This document shows positions 7,200 through 14,762 of a DNA stretch of 21,842 nt, piece by piece. The notes below the pieces were generated by a model that was not told where the DNA came from, made no database searches, and saw nothing but the letters and a program-made list of their open reading frames with translations. A program made the position numbers and the translations under genes. The stretch covers positions 1 to 21,842 of the forward strand of contig DATHBT010000154.1 in the NCBI GenBank assembly GCA_035295985.1, in the 5' to 3' direction. This DNA is from JAIVGV01 sp035295985. Lineage in GTDB: Bacteria; Acidobacteriota; Blastocatellia; Pyrinomonadales; Pyrinomonadaceae. The first letter of the stretch is position 1; every line of letters begins with the position of its first letter.

Positions 7200-9041
7200 T
7201 CAACCGCGCTTCGCGCCGCCCGTCAGGCGACCCAAGGGGCGCAGGAAGCGGCCCACGACGGCGCGCGATTCGGGCACTTTCAGGAGCAAGGTCGCGGCGA
7301 AGTAGAGCAAGCCGTAGGGCAGGAGTACCGTGGCGGCGTAGAAGATCGGGTGCAGCGGGGCCGAAAGCAGCTTGAGTCCCCAACCGACGGCGGCGCACGC
7401 GAAGGCGGCGGCGAAGAGTTTCAGAAGGTAGGAGGCGGGTATGCCCGTCCGCCCGATGCGCGCGTTGAGCTTGCGCCTGAGCAGGACGAACTCGATCCAG
7501 CCGGCGACGCCGGCCGAGGCCGTCAGCCCGACCGCGCCCCAGCGCATCTCGACGCCGAGCGCGGGCGGCACGTAGATGGCCGTGAGATACCCGAGCACGA
7601 CGGCGAGCGCGACGTGCAGGGCGGCGAAGCGGAAGGGCGTGCGCGTGTCGTGCAGCGCGTAGAAGGCCGAGGCGTAGAGGCGTCCGAGCGTTGTGGGCAG
7701 GAGGCCGACGGACGCGCCCACGAGGATGGCCCAGACGTAGAGCACGTCGGCGCGCGTGAAGTTGCCCGTGCGGTAGAGCACCGAGACCATCGCGTCGCCG
7801 AGCACGACGAAGCCGACGACCGAGGGGACGATGAAGTATGAAATCTGACGCAGGTCAGTGTTTAGTCTCTGCCGCAACTCGGCGTAAACCTTCTCCTGAT
7901 CGCCGACTGCGCTCGACATGGCGGGCAGCGCCGCCGCCGAGACGGCCATGCCGAAGAGGCTGACGGGCAGCGTGTAGAGGCTCTGCGTGAAGGTGAGCGC
8001 GATGACGGGGCCGTCGCCCAGGAGCGTCGCTATCATCTCGTCAACGAAGGCGCTGATCTGTACGACGCCGCGGCTCAAAAATACTGGCACGAAGTTGCGC
8101 ACGACCGTGCGGACGTTCGCGTCGGTTCGCAGAGACGGGCGCAGGCCGCCGAGCAGCCGGAAGACGGTCGGGAGTTGTACGCCGAACTGCAAGGCGCTCC
8201 CCACAACCGCGCCCCAGGCGGTGTAGCGCGCAACCGCGCCCCACACGGCGAGGTTGTCGGGCGACGTGCCGTGGACGGGCGTGCCGGAGAGCGCGAGCGC
8301 GGCGATGATGGCGCAGTTCCAGATGACGGGCGCGGTGTAGGAGAGGAAGAAGCGGCGGTGGCTGTTCAATACGCCCAGACACCAGGCCGACATCACGAGC
8401 AGCCCCGCGCCGGGGAAGAGTATGCGGACGAGCGAGACGGTCAGGTCGCGCTTCTCGCCCTCGAAGCCGATGGCGAGCACATCTGTGAGGAGCGGCGCGG
8501 CGAGCACGCCCAAGAGGACGAGCAGCGATGTGACGAGCGCGAGCAGCGAGAAGACCGCACCCGCGACACGGTCTGCCCCTCCGCGCTCTGCCTCTCCGCG
8601 TTTTTCCTTTGCCAGCAGTTTCGCATAGACCGGGATGAACGAGGCCGAGAGCGCGCCCTCGCCGAAGACGTTCTGCAAAAAGTTGGGGATGCGGAAGGCG
8701 GCGGCGTAGGCGTCGCCGACGACCGAGACGCCGAAGTAGTAGGCGAAGACGCGCTGGCGTATGAGGCCGACGATGCGGCTCAGCAGAATCCCCGCGCCGA
8801 CGAGGAAGGCGTGCCTGCCCGTTGACGAGGCGGCCGGCTCGCGCCTCGCTTCGGGCGTTTCTGTCGCGCCGACTTCGGCGGGGAACTGCGCGGTCGTCGC
8901 GCCGATCTGATCGACGGTTTCCCCGGCGACGCGCTCCGACTCGTCGCCCGCCGGCCGGACGGTCGGGGTTTGGGAGGACTGCTGCTCGGAAGTGTCGCCC
9001 GGCTCGCGCCGGCCCTGCCTGTGTGCGTCGTCGGGCTTCAT
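7200..9041 (-). CDS. murJ: Lipid II flippase MurJ (MviN family)
   Basis: An integral inner-membrane protein of the MOP superfamily that flips the peptidoglycan precursor lipid II to the periplasm. 613 residues. The first 75 or so are hydrophilic and low in complexity (probably disordered). Then the family core begins at GILLSRIVGLIRQRVFAYYF, with the signature DAYAAAFRIPNFLQNVFGEGALSASFIPVY. About 13-14 hydrophobic segments follow, in line with the family fold. The core length fits MurJ (about 510-530), so the excess is the N-terminal tail. A loop near KEKRGEAERGGADR is encoded by a 15-bp tandem repeat. The ATG at 9041 has no obvious Shine-Dalgarno. A start after the tail cannot be excluded. 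Confidence 0.95.
   Translation of the reverse strand: MKPDDAHRQGRREPGDTSEQQSSQTPTVRPAGDESERVAGETVDQIGATTAQFPAEVGATETPEARREPAASSTGRHAFLVGAGILLSRIVGLIRQRVFAYYFGVSVVGDAYAAAFRIPNFLQNVFGEGALSASFIPVYAKLLAKEKRGEAERGGADRVAGAVFSLLALVTSLLVLLGVLAAPLLTDVLAIGFEGEKRDLTVSLVRILFPGAGLLVMSAWCLGVLNSHRRFFLSYTAPVIWNCAIIAALALSGTPVHGTSPDNLAVWGAVARYTAWGAVVGSALQFGVQLPTVFRLLGGLRPSLRTDANVRTVVRNFVPVFLSRGVVQISAFVDEMIATLLGDGPVIALTFTQSLYTLPVSLFGMAVSAAALPAMSSAVGDQEKVYAELRQRLNTDLRQISYFIVPSVVGFVVLGDAMVSVLYRTGNFTRADVLYVWAILVGASVGLLPTTLGRLYASAFYALHDTRTPFRFAALHVALAVVLGYLTAIYVPPALGVEMRWGAVGLTASAGVAGWIEFVLLRRKLNARIGRTGIPASYLLKLFAAAFACAAVGWGLKLLSAPLHPIFYAATVLLPYGLLYFAATLLLKVPESRAVVGRFLRPLGRLTGGAKRG
8571..8600 (-). repeat. 15-bp tandem repeat inside murJ
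   Basis: GTCTGCCCCTCCGCG (8571-8585) is followed directly by CTCTGCCTCTCCGCG (8586-8600), with two mismatches. Fifteen bases keep the reading frame. The repeat encodes part of a charged cytoplasmic loop of MurJ. It resembles the other short-unit repeats in the window in composition. Confidence 0.7.
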
Positions 9042-9067
9042 TCTGCGTCGTCTTGGGAGTCGGCCGC

Positions 9068-9073
9068 AGTATA
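9068..9073 (-). promoter_or_regulatory. Possible -10 element of murJ
   Basis: TATACT on the minus strand, 26 nt before the murJ ATG, matches the -10 consensus at five of six positions. No good -35 lies 16-18 nt upstream; that position falls inside the heptad repeat. Weak call. Confidence 0.3.
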
Positions 9074-9085
9074 GATGAAAGAAAT

Positions 9086-9215
9086 AGCTGTTAGCTATTA
9101 GCGATTAGCTATTAGCCAGACAAAAAGACGCCGCATAAACGAGGCGGGAGGCAGTTTCTTGAAGCTGCCTCCCGCCCTCTTTTTGCTAACAGCTAATCGC
9201 TAACAGCTAACAGCT
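9086..9215. repeat. Heptad inverted repeat (AGCTRTT class) enclosing a terminator hairpin
   Basis: Arms 9086-9116 and 9185-9215 (31 bp each) pair with two mismatches. Each is a string of AGCTGTT, AGCTATT and AGCGATT units with strict 7-bp spacing. The rare AGCGATT unit occurs once in each arm at mirrored positions. The space between the arms holds a terminator-like hairpin. The right arm contains the dacB stop codon TAG. Confidence 0.9.
9143..9184. terminator. Terminator hairpin between dacB and murJ
   Basis: A 12-bp perfect stem, GGCGGGAGGCAG (9143-9154) with CTGCCTCCCGCC (9165-9176). The five-T run follows on the plus strand (9180-9184). On the minus strand, the direction of both flanking genes, the stem is followed only by TCGTTT. 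It probably ends dacB transcription, but its better tail points the other way. Confidence 0.6.
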
Positions 9216-10632
9216 AATTCGACGTTGACTCGTACTCGCCCTTGGCGGCCGAGCGCGCGTCGAACTCGGTGTCGGCGAGGCGCAAGGCGAGGGCGTGGGG
9301 CTTGTAGGCGAAGGGCGCGGGGCCGCCATGCCGCCACTGGAGCGAGCCGACGAGCGCATCCTGCTGCTGGCGGAAGCCGTAAACGGAGCCGCGGCGGTGG
9401 AAGATGACGAAGAGCAGCGTCTCGCCTTTGGCCGTCCGCATCTCGCCGACGAGCGCGGACGCGCCGCCGTCGGTGCGCCCGAGCGTGCCGGTCTTGCCGA
9501 CGACGCTGCCGCGCGCCACGTCAGAGGTGAAGCGCTTTTTGAGTGTGCCGGGATCGATGCCGGCCACCGGCATGATGTCCGAGGGCACGAGGTTGTGCTT
9601 CGCAAGCTCCTCGCGCAGCGCGACGTAAACCTTCATCATCGAGCGCGGCGTCAGGCGGTTGACGCCGAGGCCGCTCGTCGATGCGAGGCGCACCTCCCAC
9701 TCGGGGAGCCCGACACGGCTTACGAGAAACTGTTTCAGACCCGGCGCGCCGCCCATCCCTTCGCCCAGCCGCTCGGCCATGAAATTGTTCGAGTAGCAGA
9801 GCAAGACCTTGAGCACGTCAACCAGCTCGGACGAGCGGTGCGTGGCGAGCACGCGCGCGTTCGCGGGCGCGGGGGCGACGATGACTGCGCCCATGACGGC
9901 GACGCTCGGCGTGCCGAACGGCGCGGCCAGGTTGCCCATCGCGGCCTGCGCCTCCGCCCACGCGCGCGCGGCGGCGGCCGGCCGGCGCGTCGCGTCGAGC
10001 GTGTCGTAGAAGCGCTCGCCCGACCAGCGCGCGCGCGGGTGGAAGTCCATCGTGAAGCCGGGCGAGACGATCAGGTCGCCCGTGACGGTGCGGATGCCTA
10101 GGCGGTTGAGTTCGCGCGCGATGGCGACGGCGTGCTCGTCGTGGAACGAGGGGTCGCGGCCCGTGATAATGAGATCGCCCGTGATCGTGCCCGACGCGGC
10201 GTCGAACTGGCCGTTCGTCCAGATGACGGTCGAGAAGCGGTACTTCGGCCCGTAGGTGCGAAGGGCCTGGAGCGCCGTGGCGAGCTTGATGGCCGAGGCA
10301 GGGTTGAAGCTCTCGCTCGCAGCCTGCTCCATGACGACTTTGCCGTCGAGCGTCTGGACGTAAACGCCCTGGTGCTGGTAGGGCGTCGGGGTGGGCGTCG
10401 CGAGAATGGTGACGGCGTCCGGGTTGACGGCGTCCGTGCCGGCCGGCGCGGACGGGTAAGTCCTGAGCGTCGGGACGACGAGGCGTTCGCGCGCCGGCTG
10501 CGGCGCGGGCGTCGCCGATGGCGCGGCGGTCGGCAGCGGCGCGGGCGCGTAGTCTTCATCCTGCGCTGGCGTGGTCGCGGCGAGCGCGGCGAGCAGGGCG
10601 AAGACGAAAACAGCACTCTTAAGTCTCGGCAT
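9214..10632 (-). CDS. dacB: D-alanyl-D-alanine carboxypeptidase/endopeptidase (PBP4, peptidase S13)
   Basis: A periplasmic penicillin-binding enzyme that trims or opens peptidoglycan cross-links. 472 residues: a signal peptide at 1-23 or so (cleavage near TPAQ-DE), then a Pro/Ala-rich linker to about residue 85. The catalytic domain has SxxK as SAIK at 113-116, the SxN-type motif SNN at 281-283 and KTG at 380-382, in the order and spacing of the S13/PBP4 family. SNN instead of the more usual SDN is a mild variation. The ATG at 10632 has GAGGA 7 nt upstream. The stop codon TAG (9214-9216) lies inside the heptad repeat, so the last residues may be repeat-derived. The same-strand neighbour murJ is also a cell-wall gene. 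Confidence 0.93.
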   Translation of the reverse strand: MPRLKSAVFVFALLAALAATTPAQDEDYAPAPLPTAAPSATPAPQPARERLVVPTLRTYPSAPAGTDAVNPDAVTILATPTPTPYQHQGVYVQTLDGKVVMEQAASESFNPASAIKLATALQALRTYGPKYRFSTVIWTNGQFDAASGTITGDLIITGRDPSFHDEHAVAIARELNRLGIRTVTGDLIVSPGFTMDFHPRARWSGERFYDTLDATRRPAAAARAWAEAQAAMGNLAAPFGTPSVAVMGAVIVAPAPANARVLATHRSSELVDVLKVLLCYSNNFMAERLGEGMGGAPGLKQFLVSRVGLPEWEVRLASTSGLGVNRLTPRSMMKVYVALREELAKHNLVPSDIMPVAGIDPGTLKKRFTSDVARGSVVGKTGTLGRTDGGASALVGEMRTAKGETLLFVIFHRRGSVYGFRQQQDALVGSLQWRHGGPAPFAYKPHALALRLADTEFDARSAAKGEYESTSN

Positions 10633-10692
10633 CCGTTATTCCTCGTCGGACTTTTTGTTCGTTAGGGGAAACCCCTGTGCGGGGCTTCCGGC

Positions 10693-10701
10693 ATCATAGC
10701 A
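10693..10701 (-). promoter_or_regulatory. Extended -10 promoter element of dacB
   Basis: TGCTATGAT on the minus strand is an extended -10 (TGn followed by TATGAT, five of six). It would give a leader of about 55 nt before the dacB start. No recognisable -35, as expected for an extended -10 promoter. Confidence 0.5.
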
Positions 10702-10853
10702 CGGGGAGAGCCGGCTCGGGCGCGCCCTTTTTTCGGGGGAGGCGGCGCGCGAGTTAGATGCTTTGACGGGCGGGTGCGGATGCACACGCGACCCGCGACT
10801 CGGCGGATGCCGCCAGGCAGCGACTCCCGGCGCTCGGCCGCCCGTCCTATTCG

Positions 10854-10883
10854 TTGACAATGCTTCGGCGCGGCTCCTAAAAT
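10854..10883 (+). promoter_or_regulatory. Sigma70-type promoter of ogg
   Basis: TTGACA (10854-10859) and TAAAAT (10878-10883) are separated by 18 nt. That is a perfect -35 and a five-of-six -10, about 27 nt before the ogg GTG. One of the best promoter matches in the window. Confidence 0.75.
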
Positions 10884-10910
10884 TCCGCCGTCCCGCAAGG
10901 CACGAACCTC

Positions 10911-11591
10911 GTGCTTGACAAGCAAGTGCCCCCGAAGCAGCAGCAGCCCGCCACCGTCGAGTCGATCAGAGAGACGCACCGCGCCCGCCGCGGCGAGATA
11001 CGCGCGCGGCTCGCCGAGTTCGACGCCGTCTGGCTCGAAGGCTCGGACGCGCGGCTGTGGGAGGAGCTGGTCTTCTGCATCTTCACGGCCGGCGCGTCGG
11101 CGCGCATGGGCCTGCGCTCGGTCGAGGCCGTCCGGGGGCTGCTCGACGAAGGCACTCACGAAGAGCTGGCCGCGGCGCTCACGGGCCGCCACCGCTACCC
11201 GCGCTCGCGCTCCTGCTACATCGTCGCGACGCGCGAGCACCTGCGGCAAGACTGCGGGATGCGGCTGCGCGAACGGCTCGAAGGGTTCCGAGACCCCTTG
11301 GCGCGCCGCGACTGGCTGGCGCGCGAGCGCGGAATCAAGGGGCTGGGCTACAAGGAGTCGAGCCACTTCCTGCGGAACGTGGGCCTGCGCGGGTACGCCA
11401 TCCTCGACAAGCACATCCTGCGCTGCCTCGCCGAGATGGGCGTCATCGACTCGCCCGAACCGCCCTCGACCCGCGCGCGCTACCTCGACACGGAAGAACG
11501 CCTCCGCCGCTTCGCCCGCGACGCGGCGATCGACTTCGACGAACTCGACCTTGTCCTGTGGTCTATGAAGACCGGCGAGATTCTGAAATAG
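10911..11591 (+). CDS. ogg: N-glycosylase/DNA lyase, archaeal-type 8-oxoguanine glycosylase (Ogg2)
   Basis: Base-excision repair enzyme that removes 8-oxoguanine and nicks the AP site. 226 residues, close to the Ogg2 norm of about 205-220. The helix-hairpin-helix GIKGLGYKESSHFLRN at 141-156 carries the expected catalytic Lys148. The downstream LDKHILR at 165-171 carries the catalytic Asp166. The C-terminus ends SMKTGEILK, matching the family's conserved terminal Lys. A GTG start at 10911 is used: a strong promoter lies just upstream and no later start would keep the N-terminal helices. The Shine-Dalgarno is weak (AAGG). The stop is 4 nt before a perfect 30-bp heptad inverted repeat. Confidence 0.9.
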   Translation: MLDKQVPPKQQQPATVESIRETHRARRGEIRARLAEFDAVWLEGSDARLWEELVFCIFTAGASARMGLRSVEAVRGLLDEGTHEELAAALTGRHRYPRSRSCYIVATREHLRQDCGMRLRERLEGFRDPLARRDWLARERGIKGLGYKESSHFLRNVGLRGYAILDKHILRCLAEMGVIDSPEPPSTRARYLDTEERLRRFARDAAIDFDELDLVLWSMKTGEILK

Positions 11592-11595
11592 AAAT

Positions 11596-11711
11596 TGTCC
11601 GTTGTCCGTGGTCGGTTGTCAGTTGCTTCTCTGTGGCAACTCTAAAGGTTCAGTTTCAGACTCAGGTCTGGGCAGCACAAACAACTGACAACCGACCACG
11701 GACAACGGACA
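11596..11711. repeat. Heptad inverted repeat (GTCCGTT/GTCAGTT class)
   Basis: Arms 11596-11625 and 11682-11711 are perfect 30-bp reverse complements flanking 56 nt. Each arm is about four heptads of the form GTCCGTT, GTCCGTG, GTCGGTT and GTCAGTT. The units differ from each other but are exactly mirrored in the other arm. It sits 4 nt after the ogg stop and 26 nt before the next start. The inner 56 nt shows no terminator. Confidence 0.92.
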
Positions 11712-11737
11712 GCCTTCCGCAGTATGGAGTTGACGCC

Positions 11738-13357
11738 ATGAAGAAAGTCCTGCGTTTGGCGGCGTTCGGTCTGGCGGTGTCGTGTGTCCTGTGCGCGGCG
11801 TTGGGCACGGCGGCTGCCGCGGGGGGCGATAAGCAGCGCGAGCGCGCGCGGCGGGCGTTGCGCGAGGGCGAGTTCGAGACGGCGGAGCGCCTGTACCGCG
11901 AGATGGTCGAGCGCGACGCGAGGGACTTGCCGGCGCGCCTCGGCCTCAGCTACGCGCAGCTCAAGCGGCGCAACCTGCGCGACTCCTACGACAACGCCGC
12001 GCGCGTCGTCGCCCTCGATCCGCTCTCGCCGCGCGCCCACGCACTGCTCGGCTCGGCGCTGCTCGCCGCGGGCGACTTCGCGCAGTCCGTCGAGGAGTTC
12101 AAGACGGCCGTGACGCTCGACGAGCGTGAGGCGCTGGCAATCGCCGGGCTCTCGATGATCAATTTCTACGAGAACCGCCCGGCCGTCGCCCTCGCCGGCC
12201 TGCGCCGCGCCGTCGAGATCGCGCCGGACGAGCCTGACTTCCTCTTCAACTTCGCGCAGGCCGCCGCCCGCAACGAGCGATACCGCGAGGCGGCCGACGC
12301 CTACGAGCTGTTCCTGCGCATCGCGCCCAAGACCGACTCCGACCGCCGTGCGCGCATACGCGGCCTGATCGACTTCCTCCGCTACCTCGGATCGCAGTCG
12401 AACCCGCTCTACGGGACGAGCGGCCCGGCGCGCTCGGACGTACAGTTCGAGCTGGTCAACAGCCGCCCCCTCGTCGAGGTGCGGCTCAACAACCAGAAGA
12501 AGCCCTTCCGCTTCGTCCTCGATACCGGATCGGGGATGTGCGTCGTCTCGACGGGGGCGGCCGACCGCCTCGGCATGCGGCCCATCGCGCGAGGCGGGCT
12601 GGCGCGCGCCGTCGGCGGCGGCGGGCGCTTCGAGATCGTTTACGGCTACCTCAACTCGATCCAGTTGGGCGAGGCGCGGGTCGAGAACGTCCCCGTTTAC
12701 ATCCGCGATTTTCACAACACGCAGGAGCAGGTGGACGGCTACGTCGGCCTCTCCGTGCTGGTCAGGTATCTCGCCTCGGTCGATTACGGCACGAACACGC
12801 TCACGCTCATACGCGACGCGGCCCGCCCGCCCGCCGCCGACATCGCCGAGGCAGCGAGTCCGGCCGCGTCGGGGGCGGCGGGGCAGCGCGTCTTCGAGCT
12901 GCCGATCCGCTCCACGTCGAGCGGCTTCTGGTCGAGCGCCGTTCAGTTCGACGGCCTCCGTCGCCCGCTCAACTTTATCGTTGACACCGGGGCGAGCATC
13001 TCGGTCGTCTCGCAGCAGTTGACGGAGCGCGAGGATCTGTCGGCCTTCGAGCAGAAGGCGCGGCTTAAGGTGTTCGGCGCGGCCGGCATCACGGAGAACG
13101 TCCCGCTGCTGCTCGTGCCGCGCGTGCGCATCGGCGCCTACACGCACCCGCACCTCGCGGCGGCCGTCCTCGACATGGCACCGATCAACGAGACGGCCGG
13201 CTTCGAGCAGACTGGCATCCTCGGCGGCAACGTCCTGCGCTTCTTCCGCGTCACCTTCGACTTCGCGCGGGGCGTCGTGCGCCTGGAAATGCTGCCCGGC
13301 TACCAGCCGCCCGTCACGACGCCGCGTGAGGCGACGGTCACGCCGCAGGGCTACTAA
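11738..13357 (+). CDS. Exported TPR protein with two tandem retropepsin-like aspartyl protease domains
   Basis: 539 residues. A signal peptide at 1-28 or so (MKKVLRLAAFGLAVSCVLCAAL, cleavage near TAAAA-GG). About five tetratricopeptide repeats span residues 35-210. Two aspartyl-protease-like units follow. Unit 1 has FVLDTGSG with Asp262 and the partner motif GLSVLVRYLASVDY. Unit 2 has FIVDTGAS with Asp416 and GILGGNVLRFFRVTFDF. Retropepsin-type proteases normally need two DTG Asp residues from a dimer, so this chain could form an intramolecular pair in the periplasm. The TPR part would bind partners or substrate. The ATG at 11738 is chosen (GGAG about 9 nt upstream, clean signal peptide) although the frame stays open far upstream through ogg. 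The substrate is unknown. Confidence 0.9.
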   Translation: MKKVLRLAAFGLAVSCVLCAALGTAAAAGGDKQRERARRALREGEFETAERLYREMVERDARDLPARLGLSYAQLKRRNLRDSYDNAARVVALDPLSPRAHALLGSALLAAGDFAQSVEEFKTAVTLDEREALAIAGLSMINFYENRPAVALAGLRRAVEIAPDEPDFLFNFAQAAARNERYREAADAYELFLRIAPKTDSDRRARIRGLIDFLRYLGSQSNPLYGTSGPARSDVQFELVNSRPLVEVRLNNQKKPFRFVLDTGSGMCVVSTGAADRLGMRPIARGGLARAVGGGGRFEIVYGYLNSIQLGEARVENVPVYIRDFHNTQEQVDGYVGLSVLVRYLASVDYGTNTLTLIRDAARPPAADIAEAASPAASGAAGQRVFELPIRSTSSGFWSSAVQFDGLRRPLNFIVDTGASISVVSQQLTEREDLSAFEQKARLKVFGAAGITENVPLLLVPRVRIGAYTHPHLAAAVLDMAPINETAGFEQTGILGGNVLRFFRVTFDFARGVVRLEMLPGYQPPVTTPREATVTPQGY

Positions 13358-13376
13358 AGGGGGCCGGGGCGCGATT

Positions 13377-13856
13377 TTGAAGCAGGGCCTCTACATCGAG
13401 ACTTCGGTGGTCGGCGCGTACCTCGACAACGGAGAGCCGTTCCGCCGCGACCTGACCATCCGCTGGTGGGAGCGCGAGCTTTCGGAGTACCGCGCCGTCG
13501 TCTCGCAGCTCGTCGAGCACGAGCTTGAGCGCGTGCCCGAGCCGCACCGCACGGGCTACCTGAAACTCATCCGCCCGCTCGAACGCGTCGAGGTGTCTGA
13601 GGAGGCCGCCATCCTCGCCGAGGGCTACGTCTCGCGCGGCATCTTTCACCGCAAGTACCTCGGCGACGCCCTCCACGTCGCCGTCGCCTCAGTCCACAAG
13701 CTCGACTACCTCGTCACCTGGAACTTCGGCCACCTCGCCAACGTCCGCCGCCAGGCGCGCGTCCGCCTCTTCAACACCGCCGCCGGCTTCTTCTGCCCCG
13801 TCATCGTCACGCCGGAGTTCTTAGTATCTGAGTTGACGGAGACAGCGAATCCGTGA
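13377..13856 (+). CDS. PIN-domain protein, VapC-like toxin
   Basis: 159 residues with PIN-domain (RNase) features: LYIETSVVGAYLD at the N-terminus with Glu8 where many PIN proteins have Asp, the acidic VEHELERV segment at about 46-53, and GDALHVAVASVHKLDYLVTWNF at about 96-117 with Asp97. VapC-type toxins cleave RNA using such acidic clusters with Mg2+. The start is uncertain. TTG at 13377 gives the natural N-terminus with AAAGGGGG upstream. GTG at 13326 would overlap the protease gene by 32 nt and add a basic tail. The stop codon TGA is inside the left arm of a heptad hairpin. The likely antitoxin gene lies downstream. Confidence 0.85.
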   Translation: MKQGLYIETSVVGAYLDNGEPFRRDLTIRWWERELSEYRAVVSQLVEHELERVPEPHRTGYLKLIRPLERVEVSEEAAILAEGYVSRGIFHRKYLGDALHVAVASVHKLDYLVTWNFGHLANVRRQARVRLFNTAAGFFCPVIVTPEFLVSELTETANP

Positions 13857-13928
13857 ACCGTGGCGGGCGACGAGTGACAAGTAAAACAGTTGTCTTGCTT
13901 GTCACTCGTCACCCGCCACGGTTCACGG
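13851..13928. repeat. Heptad inverted repeat (GTGNNNN class)
   Basis: Arms 13851-13881 and 13898-13928 (31 bp) pair with a single mismatch around a 16-nt loop. Read on one strand, the right arm is four heptads that all begin GTG (GTGAACC, GTGGCGG, GTGACGA, GTGACAA). The left arm differs by one C. The left arm supplies the TGA stop of the PIN gene. The unit GTGACAA links this element to the one at 2164-2235. Confidence 0.92.
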
Positions 13929-13939
13929 CCCTTTTGCTC

Positions 13940-13970
13940 TTGTCACCGTTGGCGATTTACGTTTTACTAT
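13940..13970 (+). promoter_or_regulatory. Possible promoter of the antitoxin-like gene
   Basis: TTGTCA (13940-13945) and TACTAT (13965-13970) are separated by 19 nt, slightly long. The -10 is 9 nt from the ATG at 13980, so transcription might start almost at the start codon. No Shine-Dalgarno is present. Tentative. Confidence 0.35.
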
Positions 13971-13979
13971 CCGCGAGCG

Positions 13980-14204
13980 ATGTACCGACGACCGAGATTC
14001 CTGGAGATGCTGCACGCGATCCGCGAGGAGATGTCGCGCGAGGCCGACTACGACGTGGAGCTGTTCGCGGAGATGGCCCGCACCGGCACGCGCCCCGCGC
14101 ACGGCCCCGCGCGCAACGTCCGCGGCTTCCGCAAGCGCGCGCCCCGCGGCGAGCAGCCCGACAACGTGACGCCGATCAAGCAGCGTAAGCGCGCCGCGAG
14201 GTGA
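13980..14204 (+). CDS. Small protein, probable antitoxin partner of the PIN toxin
   Basis: 74 residues starting MYRRPRFLEMLHAIREEM. The pattern of a helix with IREE followed by a YDVELFAEMA segment resembles the short proteins commonly encoded beside PIN toxins of the YIETS type. That comparison is from memory. The C-terminal half is basic and low in complexity (many Arg, Pro and Lys) and probably disordered, as antitoxin tails often are. The order is toxin then antitoxin, with a 31-bp-arm hairpin between them, which is unusual for a cotranscribed pair. It ends two bases before the ATG of the next gene, so the two are likely cotranscribed. Function is inference. Confidence 0.65.
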   Translation: MYRRPRFLEMLHAIREEMSREADYDVELFAEMARTGTRPAHGPARNVRGFRKRAPRGEQPDNVTPIKQRKRAAR

Positions 14205-14206
14205 GC

Positions 14207-14704
14207 ATGAGGCGGAAACTTCTGCCGGCCGTCGCTGCCGTCCTCCTGTTAGCCGCGCACTCGCCCGCGGAGCAGGTTGAGTTCCAGCACGTCGGCGAGA
14301 TGGTCAAGCTCTCGGACTTGATCGCTCGCGTGAAGATCGTTTCGGTGCGTGAGACCGGCGCGAAAGAGGGGTACGCCAAGATCGCCTCGGTGCAGATCGC
14401 CGAAGCCTTCAAGGGTGGTGGGAAGGGCAAGTTTTTCGATTTGGAGTTCGAGGCGGTTAATTTCGGCGTGCCCGTGTCCTGCCCGAATGTCAGCTATGCG
14501 GAGGGCGAAGACGTCCTGCTGTTCGCCAGGCGGTTGCCGAACGGCAACTACCACACGCTCTACGCCGACGCCGGTAGGTTTCTGATCAGTGAAGGGCGGC
14601 TGGGCAAAAGGCCGTTCCGGAAGGGGCAGGACTACGAATCCGCGGTCGCGGAGGTGCGGCGCGAGGTGAAGAGGCTGGAAGGGCTGGCAGTTTCGAAGCG
14701 TTGA
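14207..14704 (+). CDS. Small exported protein of unknown function
   Basis: 165 residues with a signal peptide (MRRKLLPAVAAVLLLAAHSPA, cleavage near SPA-EQ). The mature part has a repeating beta-strand pattern (VKLSDLIARVKIVSV, AKIASVQIAEAFKGG), two conserved-looking motifs, CPNVSYAEGEDVLLFARR and YADAGRFLISEG, and a C-terminal helix. This resembles small secreted beta-sandwich or OB/NTR-like proteins common as hypotheticals in Acidobacteria-type genomes. I do not recognise a named family. The ATG at 14207 is preferred to GTG 14201: GAGGTG is about 5 nt upstream, and the earlier codon overlaps the preceding stop. Confidence 0.75.
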   Translation: MRRKLLPAVAAVLLLAAHSPAEQVEFQHVGEMVKLSDLIARVKIVSVRETGAKEGYAKIASVQIAEAFKGGGKGKFFDLEFEAVNFGVPVSCPNVSYAEGEDVLLFARRLPNGNYHTLYADAGRFLISEGRLGKRPFRKGQDYESAVAEVRREVKRLEGLAVSKR

Positions 14705-14762
14705 ACTCATCATCGGGCGCGCCCGAATATTCTTTAGTCACTCACTAACGGCGTAGGCGAGC

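Noticed and set aside
10662..11414. 250-codon minus-strand frame opposite ogg
   Set aside because: Antisense to the catalytic HhH of ogg. No domain and no start signals.
11057..11737. Upstream in-frame extension of the TPR/protease gene through ogg
   Set aside because: The extension is an out-of-frame reading of ogg and of the heptad repeat. The signal peptide and Shine-Dalgarno place the start at 11738.
11642..13153. 503-codon open frame on the minus strand opposite the TPR/protease gene
   Set aside because: The plus-strand frame has a signal peptide, TPRs and two DTG motifs. The antisense product is low-complexity and starts inside a repeat.
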